Shown here: positions 35,251-43,229 of the stretch, in pieces
How the letters are laid out: each line of letters begins with the position of its first letter
How positions within the stretch are numbered: the stretch's first letter is position 1
From: Cellvibrio polysaccharolyticus
Lineage (GTDB): Bacteria; Pseudomonadota; Gammaproteobacteria; Pseudomonadales; Cellvibrionaceae
DNA length: 64,000 nucleotides
Direction: 5' to 3'
Assembly (NCBI RefSeq): GCF_015182315.1
Contig: NZ_PRDL01000001.1
Coordinates: forward strand, 1,240,001-1,304,000
The notes under the pieces: generated by a model
Database searches by the model: none
Seen by the model: only the letters and a program-made list of their open reading frames with translations
Told to the model about the DNA's origin: nothing
Program-made: the position numbers and the translations under genes

Positions 35251-37207
35251 GGAATCGGTCGATAGCGGGGATTTTTCAGGTCAGGCATTGCCTGATCTGG
35301 ATTCCATTGCCGCGATGGCCAATGCGTTTTATCGCGCATTGCCGGGCAGCTCTTCACCGGCTACTGCCGGTGTATCGGGCTTGCAACCGGCGCTTGATAT
35401 TCCAGCCAAACCCCGGATCGGTTTGAGTACCGATACGCCCGCGCCTCCGCCGCACGTTGAGTCTTTCACAACGTCGTTACCGGGGCCGGGCTATTATTTT
35501 CTGGATCACAATAATCCCTGGGCGCAAGTTTCCCAGCCTGCTGCGCAAGGTGAGCGAATGCTGCCTGCGGATTACGGCTTGCCGAACGAGCAGTACGGTT
35601 TGCTCAATGACAAGCAGTTGGCTGAGTTGCTGAACGATGACGCTCGCGTGGTGAATCAGGCGAGTGCACCCGAAGCGCCGGAGTTACAGGTGCCCACCGG
35701 TTTTGATTCTGCCTCGGCAGATTATCACCGCGATCTACCATCGGGCAGCGATCGTATTGCGGCGCAGTCTTACCATTTACCGGGCGAGCCTGACGTGCAG
35801 CGCGCTCTTTCGGTGGAATCCATTTTCGGTCAGCGTGATGACGCATCGGTTGCTGCCGGCAACCGCCCATCGTCTTCTGCATCGCCAAAAAAACCAGGCA
35901 GCCCGGATTTTTATTTTCTGGAGTCAGGTCATGCGCCGGTGTTTGGCAATCAGCCGTTGGCTGCGTCCAGCCCGGTGGCGCAAGGTTTTGATATTCACGC
36001 TATCCGCAAGGATTTTCCGATCCTGTCAGAGCGCGTCAATGGCCGTCCGTTAATCTGGTTTGATAACGCCGCGACTACGCATAAACCGCAGTCGGTGATT
36101 GATCGCATCAGTTATTTTTACCAGCACGAAAATTCCAACATCCACCGCGCCGCGCACGAACTGGCCGCACGGGCTACCGATGCCTATGAAGCGGCGCGTA
36201 ATAAAGTTGCCCGTTTTCTTGGCGCAAAATCGTCGGATGAAATTATTTTTGTGCGCGGAGCTACTGAAGCGATTAACTTGCTGGCCAATACCTGGGGCAA
36301 ACAACATATTGGCGAGGGCGATGAAATTATTGTGTCGCTGCTTGAGCACCACGCCAATATTGTTCCCTGGCATATGCTGGCGAGTGCGGTGGGGGCAAAA
36401 ATCCGTGTCATTCCGGTGGACGATTCCGGGCAAATTCTGCTCGAAGAATACCGCAAGTTGTTCAATGGCCGCACCAAACTGGTAGCGGCTACCCAGGTGT
36501 CCAATGCACTGGGTACGGTAACGCCGATCAAAGATATGATTGATATCGCTCACGCCTCCGGTGTGCGGGTGATGGTGGATGGCGCCCAGGCGGTTTCGCA
36601 CATGAGTGTGAACGTGCAGGCGCTGGATGCGGATTTTTATGTCTTCTCCGGGCATAAAGTCTTTGGTCCTACCGGTATCGGCGTGATCTACGGCAAGCGG
36701 GAATTGCTGGAAAAAATGAACCCCTGGCAGGGCGGCGGCAATATGATTGCCGACGTTACTTTCGACCGGATCATTTATCAGGACCCGCCAAACCGTTTGG
36801 AAGCCGGCACCGGTAATATCGCCGATGCGGTTGGTCTTGGTGCTGCCATTGATTACGTGCAGCGCATTGGTATGGACCGCATTGCCCGTTACGAGCACGA
36901 CCTGCTGGAATATGCCATGCACGGTTTGCGCACTATTCCGGGCGTGCGTTTGATCGGTACCGCGAAAGACAAAGCCAGTGTGGCGTCGTTTGTGCTCGAC
37001 GGGTACAAAACCGAAGAGGTGGGCACCGAGTTGAACCGCGAAGGCATTGCGGTGCGTTCCGGTCACCACTGCGCCCAGCCGATTCTGCGCCGTTTCGGGG
37101 TAGAAACCACGGTTCGACCTTCCTTTGCGTTTTACAACACCTGTGAAGAAATCGACCTGCTGTTGAATGTGGTAGATCGACTTTCACGGCAGCGCCGGGG
37201 ACGTTAG
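35225..37207 (+). CDS. Encapsulin cargo: SufS-type cysteine desulfurase with long disordered N-terminal targeting domain
   Basis: A 660-residue protein. Residues 1-254 are proline/serine-rich and disordered. They contain an amphipathic piece ALPDLDSIAAMANAFYRALP near residue 20 and two related tyrosine/phenylalanine motifs, GPGYYFLDHNNPWA and SPDFYFLESGHAP; this extension is the encapsulation signal of Family 2A cargoes. From Phe255 (FDIHAIRKDFPIL) the SufS-type group II desulfurase begins. The PLP lysine is Lys478 in FSGHKVFGPTG and the persulfide cysteine is Cys616 in RSGHHCAQP. It converts cysteine to alanine and sulfane sulfur. The ATG at 35225 lies inside the shell gene's end; a TTG at 35213 is less likely. 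A terminator follows at 37240. Confidence 0.95.
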   Translation: MTTRIPTSKESVDSGDFSGQALPDLDSIAAMANAFYRALPGSSSPATAGVSGLQPALDIPAKPRIGLSTDTPAPPPHVESFTTSLPGPGYYFLDHNNPWAQVSQPAAQGERMLPADYGLPNEQYGLLNDKQLAELLNDDARVVNQASAPEAPELQVPTGFDSASADYHRDLPSGSDRIAAQSYHLPGEPDVQRALSVESIFGQRDDASVAAGNRPSSSASPKKPGSPDFYFLESGHAPVFGNQPLAASSPVAQGFDIHAIRKDFPILSERVNGRPLIWFDNAATTHKPQSVIDRISYFYQHENSNIHRAAHELAARATDAYEAARNKVARFLGAKSSDEIIFVRGATEAINLLANTWGKQHIGEGDEIIVSLLEHHANIVPWHMLASAVGAKIRVIPVDDSGQILLEEYRKLFNGRTKLVAATQVSNALGTVTPIKDMIDIAHASGVRVMVDGAQAVSHMSVNVQALDADFYVFSGHKVFGPTGIGVIYGKRELLEKMNPWQGGGNMIADVTFDRIIYQDPPNRLEAGTGNIADAVGLGAAIDYVQRIGMDRIARYEHDLLEYAMHGLRTIPGVRLIGTAKDKASVASFVLDGYKTEEVGTELNREGIAVRSGHHCAQPILRRFGVETTVRPSFAFYNTCEEIDLLLNVVDRLSRQRRGR

Positions 37208-37239
37208 TGCGTTAACCACCGTGCAGGATGGTGGGGGAT

Positions 37240-37276
37240 AAAAAAGCCGGGTGCCAACAGGTAACCTGGCTTTTTT
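37240..37276 (+). terminator. Rho-independent terminator behind the encapsulin operon
   Basis: AAAAAGCC-GGGT pairs with ACCT-GGCTTTTTT around a short loop, 33 bases after the cargo gene stop. A smaller CCACC/GGTGG hairpin precedes it. Confidence 0.85.
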
Positions 37277-37313
37277 ATTGATAAGTCATCTGTGCTTTCG
37301 CTCACAATAACCA

Positions 37314-37458
37314 GTGCCATTCTGTCCGTTTGTCATTAGGCTCTTTGTTCCAAAAACGCATGAACACATCCCTGTGGCTCCGACGAGTCATCCCTCGCCG
37401 GGCGCCCCTGACTAACGGTTTTGGAACAAAGAGCCTAACGCCAAACTCGCATTGTGTC
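37314..37458 (+). repeat. Structured hairpin element, copy E7 (short form with core insertion)
   Basis: A complete copy and the only one outside the organosulfur island. The left end is GTGCCATTCTGTCCG followed by TTTGTCATTAGG. The arm ATTAGGCTCTTTGTTCC plus AAAA pairs perfectly with TTTTGGAACAAAGAGCC plus TAAC. The core is that of E5/E6 up to GAGTCATCCCT, then has about eleven extra bases (CGCCGGGCGCC, itself palindromic) and CTAACGG instead of CTCGACGG. The right end is CCAAACTCGCATTGTG. It sits between two terminators behind the encapsulin operon. Confidence 0.93.
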
Positions 37459-37482
37459 GGCATGGAGTTTGTCAGCAGTTTG

Positions 37483-37515
37483 AGCCGGATCACCAACGGG
37501 TGCTCCGGCTTTTTT
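37483..37515 (+). terminator. Second terminator-like hairpin behind E7
   Basis: AGCCGGA-tCACC-aacg-GGTGc-TCCGGCT followed by TTTTT. It lies 280 bases behind the cargo gene and no gene lies between, so it may belong to a transcript starting in or near the repeat element. Confidence 0.8.
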
Positions 37516-37730
37516 ATGGGGGCTTCCTGACGGTTGGACTCATCAAAAAGTATTCGAGGCGGATTTAGGTCTTCGGCGTTTAGATGAAAAATGCGACATT
37601 TGTGGAATTTCCATACCTAAACGATCTATCTGGGGATTCTTTTAATGCTTTATAATTATTTGGCGTTAAAACACACATTGTCATTACATTGCCATCTATT
37701 CGATTTCACTACGTCAAGGACTGCTCTTCA

Positions 37731-38891
37731 ATGAAGAACCCGCTTTTAGCTGTCGCACTGCTCGCTGCCTCCACCTCTGTTGTTGCTAATGAAAACTTTA
37801 ATGGCCGTTTAACCGGTATGTCCGGTGCTGGCTACGTTACCGCCGATTATGTCGATGGTGTTCTCAGCAACCCCAGTCTGGGTGCGACCTTTGGCGAGCG
37901 CGATGATTTTGCGGTGGTGTTGAACGTGGGTGCTACCGGTTCTGATAAAGATGATCTGATTGATGCGATGGATGAGCTGGTTGATTACATCGACATGCTC
38001 GATCGTATTACCAATTTCCGCGATCTTGACCCGAGCATGGCGACCGGTCTGATCGACCGCATTCGCGATATCGACGATAAAACCGTTTATGTACAAGGCG
38101 GTGCCAGCCTGGTCGTTGCTATCCCTAACGAATACCTGTCTGCATCGCTGGTGGTTAAAGCCAATGCACACGTGGGCGCCGCCACGCTGATTGATCAGGG
38201 CGATTACGATTTGATCCGCAATAGCGTTAACAATCCTTTTGATACCGCTGACCTCAAGTCGTCTGTAATTGGCAAGGGCGCGCTGGTGACCGAAGTGGGT
38301 GTGGCGCTGGCAAAAACCTTGTTTGAAAACGAGCGCGGCCGTTTGCTGGTGGGTGTTACGCCGAAGCGTGTAACCGTTGAAACCATCGCCTACCACGCTA
38401 CCGTGGCGAACTACGACGAAGATGATTTTGATGCTGACGAATACACCCTGAAAAGCAGCACCAACAGCTTCGATGCCGGTGTCACTTTGATTGATGGCAA
38501 CCTGCGTTACGGTCTGGTGGTTAAAGATGCGATCAGTAAGGAGTTCGCGGCGGTTAATGGCGAAAAAATGCGCCTCAAGCCACTGGCAACTGCGGCCGTT
38601 GGCTACCAGAGTGGCTGGTGGACTGCTGAAGCGGCATTGGATTTGAACACCGTGACCCTGTTCGGCCTGAACGGTGACGTACAAATTTTGCGCGCCGGTG
38701 TAGAAGTTTCTCCGTTGAGCTGGTTGCAACTGCGTGCCGGTTTGCAGCGCGATCTGGAAAGCACCCTGGAAAACACCTACTCGGTGGGCGTTGGTTTTAA
38801 CATTATGAACACCTTCAATCTGGACATCGCCGGTGTCACCGGTGACAACAAAACCTACGGCGGCGCCATTCAGTTAGGTCTGCGTTTTTAA
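37731..38891 (+). CDS. Outer-membrane beta-barrel protein, TraF_2-like (FadL-style)
   Basis: A 386-residue exported protein. The signal peptide is MKNPLLAVALLAASTSVVA with cleavage before NENFNG. The body alternates amphipathic strands and ends in the outer-membrane pattern GGAIQLGLRF. It starts NGRLTGMSGAGYVTADYVDG, typical of proteins annotated 'conjugal transfer protein TraF' (TraF_2), although nothing here concerns conjugation. Family members are probably outer-membrane channels or transporters. The ATG at 37731 is chosen because the signal peptide begins there; the frame opens 14 codons earlier with unlikely sequence. A terminator hairpin follows. Confidence 0.82.
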   Translation: MKNPLLAVALLAASTSVVANENFNGRLTGMSGAGYVTADYVDGVLSNPSLGATFGERDDFAVVLNVGATGSDKDDLIDAMDELVDYIDMLDRITNFRDLDPSMATGLIDRIRDIDDKTVYVQGGASLVVAIPNEYLSASLVVKANAHVGAATLIDQGDYDLIRNSVNNPFDTADLKSSVIGKGALVTEVGVALAKTLFENERGRLLVGVTPKRVTVETIAYHATVANYDEDDFDADEYTLKSSTNSFDAGVTLIDGNLRYGLVVKDAISKEFAAVNGEKMRLKPLATAAVGYQSGWWTAEAALDLNTVTLFGLNGDVQILRAGVEVSPLSWLQLRAGLQRDLESTLENTYSVGVGFNIMNTFNLDIAGVTGDNKTYGGAIQLGLRF

Positions 38892-38910
38892 TTGAGGGTT
38901 TACCCCTTGG

Positions 38911-38952
38911 CTGTCAGGCTCCGGGCGCGCTGCTCGGGCCTGACAGGTTTTA
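38911..38952 (+). terminator. Terminator behind the TraF-like gene
   Basis: CTGTCAGGC (38911-38919) pairs with GCCTGACAG (38938-38946) and is followed by GTTTTAAC. Confidence 0.75.
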
Positions 38953-39133
38953 ACACCTGAACATCCCCCGCTTTTTGCTGCTGTGTAGTCATGCGCCGCT
39001 CTGGTGCAAACCCCTTCTGTAGAATTTCTGCTTTTTAATCACTCGCCGGTTTTTATCGGAGTGGTCATTTTTTCGCGGTATGATAAGCCTGCCGGTTCTT
39101 TTGTTTTAACCCGTTTTTCCGAATGGATACGCT

Positions 39134-40054
39134 ATGACGCCACGCAATTATCTGTATTTACTGAACAAATATGATGAGTACCAATCTGCCATTGATCAGT
39201 TATTGGGCTCTATTGTCACCACGCTATCGCCGCACCGCTTTGCCCGCGCCGCCGGTGAGCTGGAGGCGATTGTCAGTAAATTGCATGCATCCTATCCCTT
39301 TGTAGAGTTGATTTACTGCCTGGATGACAGCGGCAATCAAATCAGCAATTCCGCAGCTGCGCCCGGCATTGCCGATTCCAAACGCCGCGAAGGTGGCCTG
39401 GGTTCTGACCGCAGCAACCGGGTTTATTACACCAGTGCTATGCGCAACAGCGAAAGCATTACGGTAACGGCACCTTATCTGTCCAGCGCCACGCATCAGT
39501 TGGCTTTGTCGGCGGTACAGCGTTATCGCGACGGCGATAATAAAACCTGTTATCTGGTCATCAACGTTAACCTGGAAAAACTCATTACCTTTTTAAACGG
39601 TGATGACTTGCGCCGCCGGGTGCATCCGCTGTTTCAAATTGTCTACGGCATTATTGGTGTAATGCTGGTGCTGGTCGCCGGTTTGTTATTGCTCACGGCA
39701 GGCATTTCCTTGTGGGATGTGATGCGTGAGCATACCAATACCGCCACCGAAGCCTTCGGCATCGTGATATTGATAACCTTGGGGCTGGCCATTTTTGATT
39801 TGGGAAAAACCATTCTCGAAGAAGAAGTGCTGATGCACAAAGATGTTCATCACCAGGGATCAACCCGGCGAACCATCAGCCGTTTTATGTCGGCCATTGT
39901 GATTGCGGTTTCCATTGAAGCGCTGCTGTTGATGTTCAAATCCTTGCTGGGCGATGCCACGCATTTGAACAGCGCTGTTGCCATGCTGGTTGCTGCGGTA
40001 GCGCTGCTGGTGGGGCTGGGCGCTTATCTGCGTCTCACCACCGATAAAAAATAA
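39134..40054 (+). CDS. PDC-like sensor domain membrane protein without output domain
   Basis: A 306-residue protein. Residues 1-160 look like a PDC/Cache ligand-binding domain (YPFVELIYCLDDSGNQISNS, YYTSAMRNSESITVTAPYLS, KTCYLVINVNLEKL) but no membrane segment precedes them. Four hydrophobic helices follow, around residues 170-196 (VYGIIGVMLVLVAGLLLL), 207-226, 250-270 and 282-300. No kinase, GGDEF, HAMP or methyl-accepting domain is attached. It may sense a small molecule and pass the signal to a separate partner. It is transcribed just ahead of radA (9-base gap) and may share its transcript. Confidence 0.75.
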   Translation: MTPRNYLYLLNKYDEYQSAIDQLLGSIVTTLSPHRFARAAGELEAIVSKLHASYPFVELIYCLDDSGNQISNSAAAPGIADSKRREGGLGSDRSNRVYYTSAMRNSESITVTAPYLSSATHQLALSAVQRYRDGDNKTCYLVINVNLEKLITFLNGDDLRRRVHPLFQIVYGIIGVMLVLVAGLLLLTAGISLWDVMREHTNTATEAFGIVILITLGLAIFDLGKTILEEEVLMHKDVHHQGSTRRTISRFMSAIVIAVSIEALLLMFKSLLGDATHLNSAVAMLVAAVALLVGLGAYLRLTTDKK

Positions 40055-40063
40055 ACGGAGACA

Positions 40064-41440
40064 ATGCCAGTGGCAAAAAATAAATCGGCCTTTGTTTGTA
40101 ATGATTGCGGCGCGGAGTTCAGCAAGTGGCAAGGGCAGTGCACCGAGTGTGGCGCCTGGAATACGCTGAGTGAAGTGCGGCTTGGCCCCACGCCGTCCAA
40201 CCGCTCGGCCAAGTTTCAGGGCTATGACGGCGCTGCCGGTAGTAACCCGGTACAAACACTGGCTGAAATCAGCGTGCAGGATTTGCCCCGTTTCAGTAGT
40301 GGTGCCGGTGAACTGGACCGCGTACTGGGCGGCGGTTTTGTGCCTGGCTCGGTGGTGCTGATTGGTGGTAGCCCGGGCGCGGGTAAAAGTACCGTATTGT
40401 TGCAAACCCTGTGTCATTTGGCGCGCACCATGCCGGCACTTTATATTACCGGTGAAGAATCGCTGCAACAGGTCGCCATGCGCGCCCAGCGCCTCGGGTT
40501 GCCCACTGACAAATTGCAAATGCTGAGTGAAACCAGCGTTGAAGCTATTTGCGCCATTGCGCAAAAAGTTGTGCCGAAAATTATGGTCATTGACTCGATT
40601 CAGGTGATGCACCTCGAAGATATTACTTCGGCACCCGGCTCGGTTTCCCAGGTGCGTGAAAGCGCCGCTATGCTCACCCGCTTTGCCAAACAAACCGGCA
40701 CGGTATTGATTCTGGTCGGCCACGTTACCAAAGACGGTTCGTTGGCAGGCCCGAAAGTGCTGGAGCATATGATTGACTGCTCGATCCTGCTGGAAGGCGA
40801 CAACGACTCCCGCTACCGCACCTTGCGCGGCCATAAAAACCGTTTTGGTGCGGTGAATGAGTTGGGGGTGTTTGCTATGACCGAGCAGGGCATGCGCGAA
40901 GTCAGCAATCCCTCCGCCATTTTTTTACAGCGCGCCGAAGAAATTGCTTCCGGCTCGGTGGTGATGGTGATGTGGGAAGGCACGCGGCCGTTGCTGATTG
41001 AGATTCAGGCCTTGGTGGATGACAGCCATTTGGGTAATCCGCGCCGGGTTGCAGTGGGTATGGATCAAAACCGCCTTGCCATGTTACTGGCGGTATTACA
41101 CCGCCATGGCGGCATTATGGTGGGCGATCAGGACGTGTTCGTGAATGTGGTCGGTGGTGTGCGGGTGATGGAAACCAGTGCTGACCTCGCGGTATTGCTG
41201 GCGATTGTTTCCAGCTTTCGCGACCGCGTTTTGCCGGAAGATTTGATTGTATTTGGCGAGGTGGGCTTGTCTGGCGAAATCCGCCCGGTACCCGGCGGTC
41301 AGGAGCGTTTGCGCGAAGCGGCCAAGCACGGCTTTAAAAGAGCGATTGTGCCTTACGCTAATGCACCGCGTGAGAAAAAATCCGATATTGACGTGGTGGC
41401 GGTGAAGAGTTTGCAGGAAGCGCTGGATGCCTTGTCGTGA
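40064..41440 (+). CDS. radA: DNA repair protein RadA
   Basis: A 458-residue RadA (Sms), the RecA-like helicase that drives branch migration in recombination and repair. All parts are present: an N-terminal C4 zinc finger (CNDCG, then CTECG), Walker A GGSPGAGKST, the RadA-specific KNRFG motif (KNRFGAVNELG), and the C-terminal Lon-protease-like domain (GGVRVMETSADLAVLLAIVS). The length fits the family. GGAG four bases before the ATG supports the start. Confidence 0.97.
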   Translation: MPVAKNKSAFVCNDCGAEFSKWQGQCTECGAWNTLSEVRLGPTPSNRSAKFQGYDGAAGSNPVQTLAEISVQDLPRFSSGAGELDRVLGGGFVPGSVVLIGGSPGAGKSTVLLQTLCHLARTMPALYITGEESLQQVAMRAQRLGLPTDKLQMLSETSVEAICAIAQKVVPKIMVIDSIQVMHLEDITSAPGSVSQVRESAAMLTRFAKQTGTVLILVGHVTKDGSLAGPKVLEHMIDCSILLEGDNDSRYRTLRGHKNRFGAVNELGVFAMTEQGMREVSNPSAIFLQRAEEIASGSVVMVMWEGTRPLLIEIQALVDDSHLGNPRRVAVGMDQNRLAMLLAVLHRHGGIMVGDQDVFVNVVGGVRVMETSADLAVLLAIVSSFRDRVLPEDLIVFGEVGLSGEIRPVPGGQERLREAAKHGFKRAIVPYANAPREKKSDIDVVAVKSLQEALDALS

Positions 41441-41445
41441 AAATG

Positions 41446-41478
41446 AAAAAGGGTGGCTGTTGATCGCCACCCTTTTTC
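41446..41478. terminator. Bidirectional terminator between radA and the DUF3597 gene
   Basis: AAAAAGGGTGGC (41446-41457) pairs with GCCACCCTTTTT (41466-41477) around an eight-base loop. A-rich and T-rich flanks let it work for both convergent genes. Confidence 0.92.
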
Positions 41479-41480
41479 AT

Positions 41481-41900
41481 TTAATTCCGCAATTCTGCGG
41501 GAACATTTCCGCCATTTTCCGCAAGCTTTTGCAGCACCTGTTTGTGCAGCCAAATATTCATCTGCGCTGAATCTTCCAGTTTCTCCGGCGGAATTCTCAG
41601 TTCCATCGCCAACTCCTTGCGTGCTGCCAGGCTGCTATCCAGCCCTAACAATTTGAGCAAATCGACAATTGATGTTCTCCAATTCAACTTCTCCGGATTG
41701 GCCGCTGCCAGCGCCTCCAGTTTTGCAGTTACGTCTACGGGGGCAATCACGTTCGGCGTCGGTGTTGCTTCCGGCGTAACAGGTACCGGTGGCGCTGCAG
41801 CGATGGCGGCACCTTCGGTAGTGGCATGAGGCACCGTATCATTCTTCGCGGCTTCCCCGCCCAACCCGAGTTTTGAAAGAATTTTATTGAAAATACTCAT
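41481..41900 (-). CDS. DUF3597 domain protein
   Basis: A 139-residue protein of the DUF3597 family. The N-terminus MSIFNKILSKLGLGGEAAKN is an amphipathic helix. A proline/alanine-rich linker (about residues 25-55) follows, then the conserved helical domain with LNWRTSIVDLLKLLGLDSSL, ARKELAMELRIP and MNIWLHKQVLQKLAENGG. Function unknown; related proteins are small and often near phage or envelope genes. It stands alone. Confidence 0.85.
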   Translation of the reverse strand: MSIFNKILSKLGLGGEAAKNDTVPHATTEGAAIAAAPPVPVTPEATPTPNVIAPVDVTAKLEALAAANPEKLNWRTSIVDLLKLLGLDSSLAARKELAMELRIPPEKLEDSAQMNIWLHKQVLQKLAENGGNVPAELRN

Positions 41901-42157
41901 GAGACTTTCCTTTTAATATCGTCAGAATTGCCAGCATACCCTCCGGCGACCAGTAATTCATCAGGATGGGTTTATCCTGGGTCTTTTGAACATAGCATAG
42001 CCTTGCAAAAACGAGACATTTCGCCGGGGAGGGTTTGCGGGTCAGGTTGGGCTATTTGCGCGTCAACGGATGGGTGTTTGACGATATTCGGTTAGAAAAT
42101 TTTCCCTGCCGAACAGAGTGTTTTCTTCCCGTATAGGTTGCCTCAGGGAATATCAAA

Positions 42158-43129
42158 TCAGGACCTTCTCGCTCTATTGGCGGTGCGCATATAATCAACA
42201 AACGCACGCAGTTTTCCGGGCATGTGTTTGCGGTGCGGGTAGTAAAGATGAAACGCGTCGTCCATGCCGCTGTGCTGTTTCAGTATTTGCCGCAGCGTGC
42301 CGTTGGCCAGCTCTTGTTTGGCAAAATCTTCGAAGACAAAACCGATGCCGTGGCCTTGTATTGCTGCATCAAGAACCGACCTCATTTCGTCGACGACAAG
42401 GCGCCCTTGCACATCAATTTGAACCATTTGCCCGTGGGCATCAAATTTCCATTCAAACAATCTGCCCCCTACCGAATAGCGTTGGCGAATGCAGTTGTGC
42501 GTTAGCAATTCATCAAGTGTTTGCGGTTCACTTCGCTCAAGGAAGTAACCCGGCGCAGCCACCACAATTCTTTTTTGTACCGCACCCAACTGCACGGCCA
42601 CCATATCGTTTTGCAGTCTTTTACCCATGCGGATGCCGATATCAAAGCCGGCGTTGACGATATCGCTAAGTTGGTTATCCAGAGATATTTCGACATTGAT
42701 CCGCGGGAATTTCTCAAAGAAGGGCGTCAGGTGCGGCTCAATCAAAATATGGTAGGCGACGTACGACGAGTTGACCCGCACCGTGCCGGAGGGTTGATCG
42801 GTTGCTAGCGAGACCTGCGACAAAGAGCTTTTGATCAGTGCCAGTGCAGGCGCCAATTCCGCGTTCAATGACGCGCCAGCCTCGGTCAAGCTGACACTGC
42901 GGGTGGTGCGGTTAAACAACCGGACATTCAGTTGTGCTTCCACACTTTTGATGGTGCGTGATACCGCTGTTGGTGTAACGCCCAGCTCTGCTGCCGCCCG
43001 CGCGAAGTTCAAATGTCGGGCCGCTGCCTCGAAGGTTAAAAGACCGGGAAAATGCACCGGTGGTGAAGGCAGTGAGCCTTCAATACCTTCCGTGCTGGCG
43101 GGATGTTTGATTATGACTTTTTTGCTCAT
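42158..43129 (-). CDS. LysR-family transcriptional regulator
   Basis: A 323-residue LysR regulator. The winged helix-turn-helix is LLTFEAAARHLNFARAAAEL with GVTPTAVSRTIKSVEAQLNV (residues about 28-70), after an unusually long 25-residue N-terminal tail. The effector domain follows with the usual periplasmic-binding fold (GTVRVNSSYVAYHILIEPHL). It is transcribed divergently from the old yellow enzyme gene, 100 bases away, and probably controls that operon. The 42-kb position and lack of sulfur genes nearby argue against a role in the sulfur island. Confidence 0.93.
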   Translation of the reverse strand: MSKKVIIKHPASTEGIEGSLPSPPVHFPGLLTFEAAARHLNFARAAAELGVTPTAVSRTIKSVEAQLNVRLFNRTTRSVSLTEAGASLNAELAPALALIKSSLSQVSLATDQPSGTVRVNSSYVAYHILIEPHLTPFFEKFPRINVEISLDNQLSDIVNAGFDIGIRMGKRLQNDMVAVQLGAVQKRIVVAAPGYFLERSEPQTLDELLTHNCIRQRYSVGGRLFEWKFDAHGQMVQIDVQGRLVVDEMRSVLDAAIQGHGIGFVFEDFAKQELANGTLRQILKQHSGMDDAFHLYYPHRKHMPGKLRAFVDYMRTANRARRS

Positions 43130-43229
43130 ACTCTATGTCCGCTTGTGACTATTTACGTCATTATCGCTGATCTTCATAGTGGTTACCGCAAGTAATTCAT
43201 CACCAAACCACTTATCACCAGGAGTCGCT

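Noticed and set aside
1939..37458. The hairpin elements as integron attC sites
   Set aside because: GTTAGGC and GCCTAAC core-like motifs occur, but their order is reversed relative to attC (GTTRRRY outside-left, RYYYAAC outside-right), no integrase gene is present and the copies flank whole operons rather than single cassette genes.
37731..38891. Conjugation function for the TraF-like protein
   Set aside because: The name comes from a family label only; no other transfer genes are present and the protein looks like an outer-membrane barrel.
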